A stretch of 9,040 nucleotides of DNA from Candidatus Micrarchaeum sp. (GTDB lineage: Archaea > Micrarchaeota > Micrarchaeia > CAILAH01): NCBI GenBank assembly GCA_020723045.1, contig DYJQ01000035.1:1-9040 (forward strand), in the 5' to 3' direction. Every line of letters starts with the position of its first letter. Within the stretch, counting starts at the first letter, position 1. A model generated the notes under the pieces. It saw nothing but the letters and a program-made list of their open reading frames with translations, was not told where the DNA came from and did not search any database. Both the position numbers and the translations under genes were made by a program. Below, in pieces: positions 6,506-9,040 of this stretch.

Positions 6506-7759
6506 ATGAAGCTTACATTCTTAGGTGGAGCGGGGGAGGTTGGAAGGAGTGCAGTCCTTATTGAGAGTGCTGGCAGGCACACTATGGTCGACTATGGCAT
6601 AAAGATATATGAGGGCGGGCCTGCCGAGTATCCCCTCGTGCCCTACAAGAAAATCAATGATGTGGTGATTTCACACGCACACTTGGACCATGTAGGCTTC
6701 CTGCCAATGGTCTATGAGAGGGAGATCGTGCCGTGGTATGGGACGCCGCCTACCGCCGCGCTTGCAGAGCTGTTGATTGCAGATGCGATGAAAGTGCAGG
6801 AACTCAACGGGTTCGAGAACCCATACACTGTAGAGAGTTTTGAGAGGGCGATGAATAATTTTGAGGCAGTTGAGTACAATAACGAGATAAAAATGAAAAG
6901 CGGGCATACTCTTACACTGCACGATGCGGGCCACATACTGGGTGCGGCAATATGCGAGCTTGGCATTGAGGGGCGCAGTGTAATATATACAGGTGATTTC
7001 AACCTGAGCGATACGCGGATGCATAAAGGTGCGTCATTTGCCGAGGATATTGACATCCTCATAACCGAATCAACATATGCGGACAGGGAACATCCTGACA
7101 GAAAAGGAGAGGAGAGAAAACTGTTGAAAAACATTGAAAAGGCGCTCGAGAGGGGTGGCTGTGCGCTTGTACCGGCGTTTGCTGTGGGGCGTGCACAGGA
7201 GCTGTTGGCCATACTCTATGATAAGTTTGAGGGTGTGGACATCTACCTAGACGGGATGGCTATAAAAGCCACTGATATATACCTGCGGTTCCCGGAGTAC
7301 ATCAAGGATGCAGAGGCGCTGCACGAGAGTGTGCATAACGCAATCATAGTTAGAAAGCCGTACATGAGACAGAGGGCTGTGAAAGGGCAGAGCATCATAA
7401 TATCGCCTGCTGGAATGCTGAGCGGGGGCAATGCGCTCTGGTATCTTGACCACCTGCCGCCCAATTCATCGGTTACGTTAACAGGTTATTGTGCGGAGGG
7501 GACGAATGGGTGGAGGCTTGCCAATAAGGGGTGCATACTCAAGGATGGCCGTGAGAAAAAGATGAACTATTTCGTAGAACAGGTGGATTTGAGCGCACAT
7601 GCGAGTAGGAGTGATTTGTGGCGCCTCATAAAGAGGACTAACCCGGAGCTTGTGATCGCGATGCACGGAGACCATTGCTTCCAGTTTGCAGATGAATTAA
7701 AGGAGAAAGGGTTTAGTGCAATTGCGCCCAGCATGGGCGAAACCATTCCTATCAAGTAA
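6506..7759 (+). CDS. Beta-CASP metallo-beta-lactamase ribonuclease (aCPSF2-like)
   Basis: This 417-residue zinc nuclease is of the CPSF73/RNase J superfamily. Metal-binding motifs are intact: HAHLDH (57-62), His143 in AGHILGAA, Asp164 in TGDF, then beta-CASP motif A Glu188 (TEST), motif B His365 (LSAHAS) and motif C His387 (MHGD). The beta-CASP cap (about 200-330) is present (LVPAFAVGRAQE, SPAGMLSGG). It lacks the N-terminal KH domains of the archaeal termination factor FttA (aCPSF1), so it fits the shorter aCPSF2 group, which has endo- and/or 5'-3' exoribonuclease activity in characterised archaea. A role in RNA processing or decay is likely; which activity dominates cannot be read from sequence. 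The start is supported by GGTG eight bases upstream. It converges with the next gene, with stop codons 20 nt apart. Confidence 0.93.
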   Translation: MKLTFLGGAGEVGRSAVLIESAGRHTMVDYGIKIYEGGPAEYPLVPYKKINDVVISHAHLDHVGFLPMVYEREIVPWYGTPPTAALAELLIADAMKVQELNGFENPYTVESFERAMNNFEAVEYNNEIKMKSGHTLTLHDAGHILGAAICELGIEGRSVIYTGDFNLSDTRMHKGASFAEDIDILITESTYADREHPDRKGEERKLLKNIEKALERGGCALVPAFAVGRAQELLAILYDKFEGVDIYLDGMAIKATDIYLRFPEYIKDAEALHESVHNAIIVRKPYMRQRAVKGQSIIISPAGMLSGGNALWYLDHLPPNSSVTLTGYCAEGTNGWRLANKGCILKDGREKKMNYFVEQVDLSAHASRSDLWRLIKRTNPELVIAMHGDHCFQFADELKEKGFSAIAPSMGETIPIK

Positions 7760-7779
7760 GAATAGATAAATTGATAAAA

Positions 7780-8196
7780 TCAGAGTTCGTTGAATGCATA
7801 GGCCCTTACGGCCTCATCCTGCGAGTGGGAGAGCCGTCTCAGTATCTTTTTTACTATCTCCTTTGATTCGGCCGTCTCCTCCGCAACCTTTCTCAGCTCG
7901 GCTATTGTCTCTTCCGGATTCTCAGACATCAGCTTGCACACATCTGCATATTCAGGAGAGAGGAAGACCTGCATATCGCCTTTGCCAATAAGAGCGTGGA
8001 TGTGTTTTCTAATGGTAGATTCCCTCTTTGCAGTGAGTTGGGCCTTGAAAACTTCGATATCGCCCACAAACAGCCTATCGCTTATGCTGCCCTTCTGCAA
8101 GCTAGCGTAGAGCGAGACCTTCCTGCTCCTTCTACAGACCACATCTCCAATTATAGGTATCTTCGAGAAAATACCTCTTCCCCCCACATTTATCAC
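7780..8196 (-). CDS. Hypothetical protein, divergent from hsp20
   Basis: I do not recognise a family. The product is 138 residues with no signal peptide or clear membrane helix. Residues about 1-50 are mixed hydrophobic and basic (IFSKIPIIGDVV, CRRSRK). Residues 52-80 include a segment (STIRKHIHALIGKGDMQVFL) that loosely resembles the recognition helix and wing of a winged-helix domain; this is weak. Residues 92-138 are strongly helical and charged and end with DEAVRAYAFNEL, reminiscent of a HEAT-like helix. The GTG at 8196 is taken as start. The GTG at 8187 has a better ribosome site (GGTGAT at 8197-8192, four bases away) and would remove three residues. An in-frame TAA at 8223-8221 limits any extension. 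It converges with the nuclease gene and shares the divergent promoter of hsp20, suggesting stress-linked expression. Confidence 0.72.
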   Translation of the reverse strand: MINVGGRGIFSKIPIIGDVVCRRSRKVSLYASLQKGSISDRLFVGDIEVFKAQLTAKRESTIRKHIHALIGKGDMQVFLSPEYADVCKLMSENPEETIAELRKVAEETAESKEIVKKILRRLSHSQDEAVRAYAFNEL

Positions 8197-8235
8197 CGAG
8201 ATATATTCCCTCGCCCTATCTTAGAAGGGATGAAG

Positions 8236-8245
8236 TATTTAAAGT
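8236..8245. promoter_or_regulatory. Shared TATA element of hsp20 and the 138-residue gene
   Basis: TATTTAAAGT contains the self-complementary TTTAAA (8238-8243) and reads as ACTTTAAATA on the other strand. Usual archaeal spacing predicts a transcription start near 8266 for hsp20 (ATG 8279) and near 8215 for the minus-strand gene (GTG 8196 or 8187). Both fit. A perfect 8-bp palindrome TAAGCTTA at 8256-8263 lies next to the predicted hsp20 start, where an archaeal repressor could block RNA polymerase. The operator idea is inference. Confidence 0.55.
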
Positions 8246-8266
8246 TATCCCACAATAAGCTTAAGT

Positions 8267-8271
8267 GAGGT
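8267..8271 (+). promoter_or_regulatory. Shine-Dalgarno site of hsp20
   Basis: GAGGT lies seven bases before the ATG at 8279. It decides between that ATG and the out-of-frame ATG at 8275. Confidence 0.65.
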
Positions 8272-8278
8272 AATATGT

Positions 8279-8797
8279 ATGTTTCCAAGGAAAAGAAAGT
8301 TTAGAGGGTTCTTTGATTGGGATGATGATTTTGACAGGATATTTGAGGGAATGGAGGATATGATGCGCGACCTTATGGAGAAGGCAGAGAAGGGGGAGAT
8401 AAAACAGAGCGGGCCATTCGTCTACGGCTTCTCGATGCGTGTGGGGCCTGACGGCAAGATTGTTGTTGATGAGTTCGGCAACACTGCAAAGAAGGGGGAG
8501 GGTGAGCTGAGCGATGAGAGGGAGCCCGTGACGGACATCATCAACGAAAAGGACCAGTTGGTGGTAATATGTGAGCTCCCGGGTGTGAGCAAGGAGGATA
8601 TAAAACTCACGATAAACGAGAAGAGTATGAACATAAAGGTTGATGAGACCGAGAGGAAGTACAATAAGAGCCTCAAACTGCCTGCATCTATCGACCCTAA
8701 GAGTGCAGAGGCCAACTACAAAAATGGTGTCCTTGAGGTGAGGATGAGGAAGGTGAAGGATGAGGGAGAGAGCGGGTATGAAGTGAGGATAAAGTAG
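8279..8797 (+). CDS. Hsp20 / alpha-crystallin small heat-shock protein
   Basis: This 172-residue ATP-independent chaperone should form oligomers that hold unfolding proteins. The N-terminal arm (1-45) is basic then acidic, with amphipathic helix EGMEDMMRDLMEKAEKGE. It is followed by the archaeal signature GPFVYGFSMRVGPDGK (45-60) and EFGNT. The alpha-crystallin domain spans about 82-162: REPVTDII, LVVICELPGVSKEDIKL, RKYNKSLKLP and the hallmark YKNGVLEVRM. The tail ends YEVRIK, where V-R-I matches the I-x-I/V oligomerisation motif. Length is normal for archaea. The ATG is supported by GAGGT seven bases upstream and a TATA element about 40 bases upstream. It shares that promoter region with the 138-residue gene, and a broken pilin-like frame begins six bases after its TAG stop. 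Confidence 0.95.
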   Translation: MFPRKRKFRGFFDWDDDFDRIFEGMEDMMRDLMEKAEKGEIKQSGPFVYGFSMRVGPDGKIVVDEFGNTAKKGEGELSDEREPVTDIINEKDQLVVICELPGVSKEDIKLTINEKSMNIKVDETERKYNKSLKLPASIDPKSAEANYKNGVLEVRMRKVKDEGESGYEVRIK

Positions 8798-8803
8798 ACG
8801 AGT

Positions 8804-9040
8804 GTGAAAAGAAAAAATTTTGTTTTGGCACTGGTTATGGCAAATATGGCGTTTGCGGGCGGAACTACCCTTACACAGCAGCTTGGCAATGTGTAGAGTC
8901 AAGTACAAGGTATTGCTCCAGTTGTCGCGTTGGTGGGTATCGCATTGGTAATGAGTGATGGGCAAGGAAATGAAGCCAAAAGCGAGCATGTTGGCAAAAT
9001 TACTGCTTGTAGGCGGGGTAATATGCCTTGTGATTGCGGC
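8804..9040 (+). pseudogene. Broken T4SS/VirB2-like mini-pilin frame (partial, runs off window)
   Basis: From GTG 8804 the frame encodes a clear signal peptide: basic start KRKN, hydrophobic core, then the cleavage-like site AFA/GG, followed by TTLTQQLGNV. A TAG at 8894-8896 then ends it after 30 codons. Reading on in the same frame gives a second hydrophobic helix (SQVQGIAPVVALVGIALVMS). Near 8951-8957 the sense moves to the +1 frame: a basic loop (MGKEMKPKAS) and another helix (LAKLLLVGGVICLVIAA) up to the window end. Signal peptide, helix, basic loop, helix is the plan of short T4SS-pilin/VirB2-like proteins common in DPANN archaea and CPR bacteria. One nonsense codon and one frame change suggest a decayed gene or assembly errors. 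Alternatives are a 30-residue secreted peptide followed by a separate membrane protein. Family assignment is by pattern only. Confidence 0.5.
8958..9040 (+). CDS. Alternative reading: start of a separate membrane protein (partial)
   Basis: If the frame change described for the mini-pilin frame is real biology rather than damage, a new gene could start at ATG 8958 (or GTG 8955). The visible 27 codons have a basic start (KEMKPK) and a hydrophobic helix, as in a signal peptide or membrane anchor. The frame is closed upstream by TGA 8952-8954. There is no strong ribosome site; GGTA at 8947-8950 is the nearest candidate. The gene runs off the right edge. Confidence 0.35.
   Translation, partial: MGKEMKPKASMLAKLLLVGGVICLVIA

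Noticed and set aside
6506..7759. Identity as the transcription termination factor FttA (aCPSF1)
   Set aside because: The protein begins directly with the metallo-beta-lactamase fold and lacks the N-terminal KH domains of FttA.
7760..7779. Hairpin terminator between the convergent nuclease and 138-residue genes
   Set aside because: The 20-base gap has no convincing inverted repeat and only a short T-run on the minus strand, too weak to call.
8894..8896. TAG in the pilin-like frame as a pyrrolysine or read-through codon
   Set aside because: TAG is the normal stop of four other genes in this window (thrS, the DUF192 gene, the S-adenosylmethionine synthetase gene and hsp20), and a frame change follows 57 bases later, so mutation or assembly error is simpler.
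8261..8989. Long open frame of 242 codons on the minus strand opposite hsp20
   Set aside because: It is antisense to a clear Hsp20 gene with ribosome site, promoter and full family motifs. Its translation is a His/Leu/Cys-rich string with no family features, typical of a shadow frame.

Overview
The window is a densely coded stretch of an archaeal chromosome. The evidence is gene content. The threonyl-tRNA synthetase carries the archaeal N-terminal editing domain, and the S-adenosylmethionine synthetase is the archaeal-type enzyme. There is a beta-CASP nuclease of the aCPSF2 kind and an archaeal Hsp20. TATA-like boxes sit at the expected distance from several starts, and Shine-Dalgarno (SD) sites are of the GGTGA/GAGGT type. 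Small genes, tight spacing and a possible T4SS-type mini-pilin at the right edge fit a DPANN-like lineage such as Micrarchaeota. That placement is inference, because no rRNA or other marker is present.

Left part (1-2493). The 3' end of an unrecognised plus-strand gene stops at 132 and is followed by a T-rich tract. Converging on it is a minus-strand pair: thrS (2416 to 572), then a small membrane-anchored DUF192 protein whose GTG start shares one base with the thrS stop codon (TAGTG). A short AT-rich divergent promoter region separates thrS from the next, plus-strand block.

Centre (2494-7759). Three closely spaced plus-strand genes follow: a fusion of five TPR repeats to a Cdc48/Vps4-like AAA ATPase, then S-adenosylmethionine synthetase, then a RecJ-like DHH phosphoesterase. 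The gaps are 11 and 17 nt, so they probably form an operon. A beta-CASP metallo-beta-lactamase ribonuclease follows after 72 nt, with its own probable promoter.

Right part (7760-9040). A 138-residue protein of unknown function lies on the minus strand, convergent with the nuclease gene. It diverges from hsp20, and the two appear to share one near-palindromic TATA element, so it may belong to the heat-shock or protein-quality programme. Just downstream of hsp20 is a small secreted or membrane protein reading frame. It resembles a T4SS/VirB2-like mini-pilin (signal peptide, membrane helix, basic loop, membrane helix) but is broken by an in-frame TAG and a frame change. It runs off the window.

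Housekeeping roles dominate: translation fidelity, methyl-donor supply, nucleic-acid turnover and chaperones. The least explained items are the TPR-AAA fusion, the 138-residue orphan beside hsp20, the shortened DUF192 protein and the broken pilin-like frame. No tRNA, rRNA, CRISPR array, insertion sequence or origin was seen. No gene-free stretch exceeds about 300 bases.
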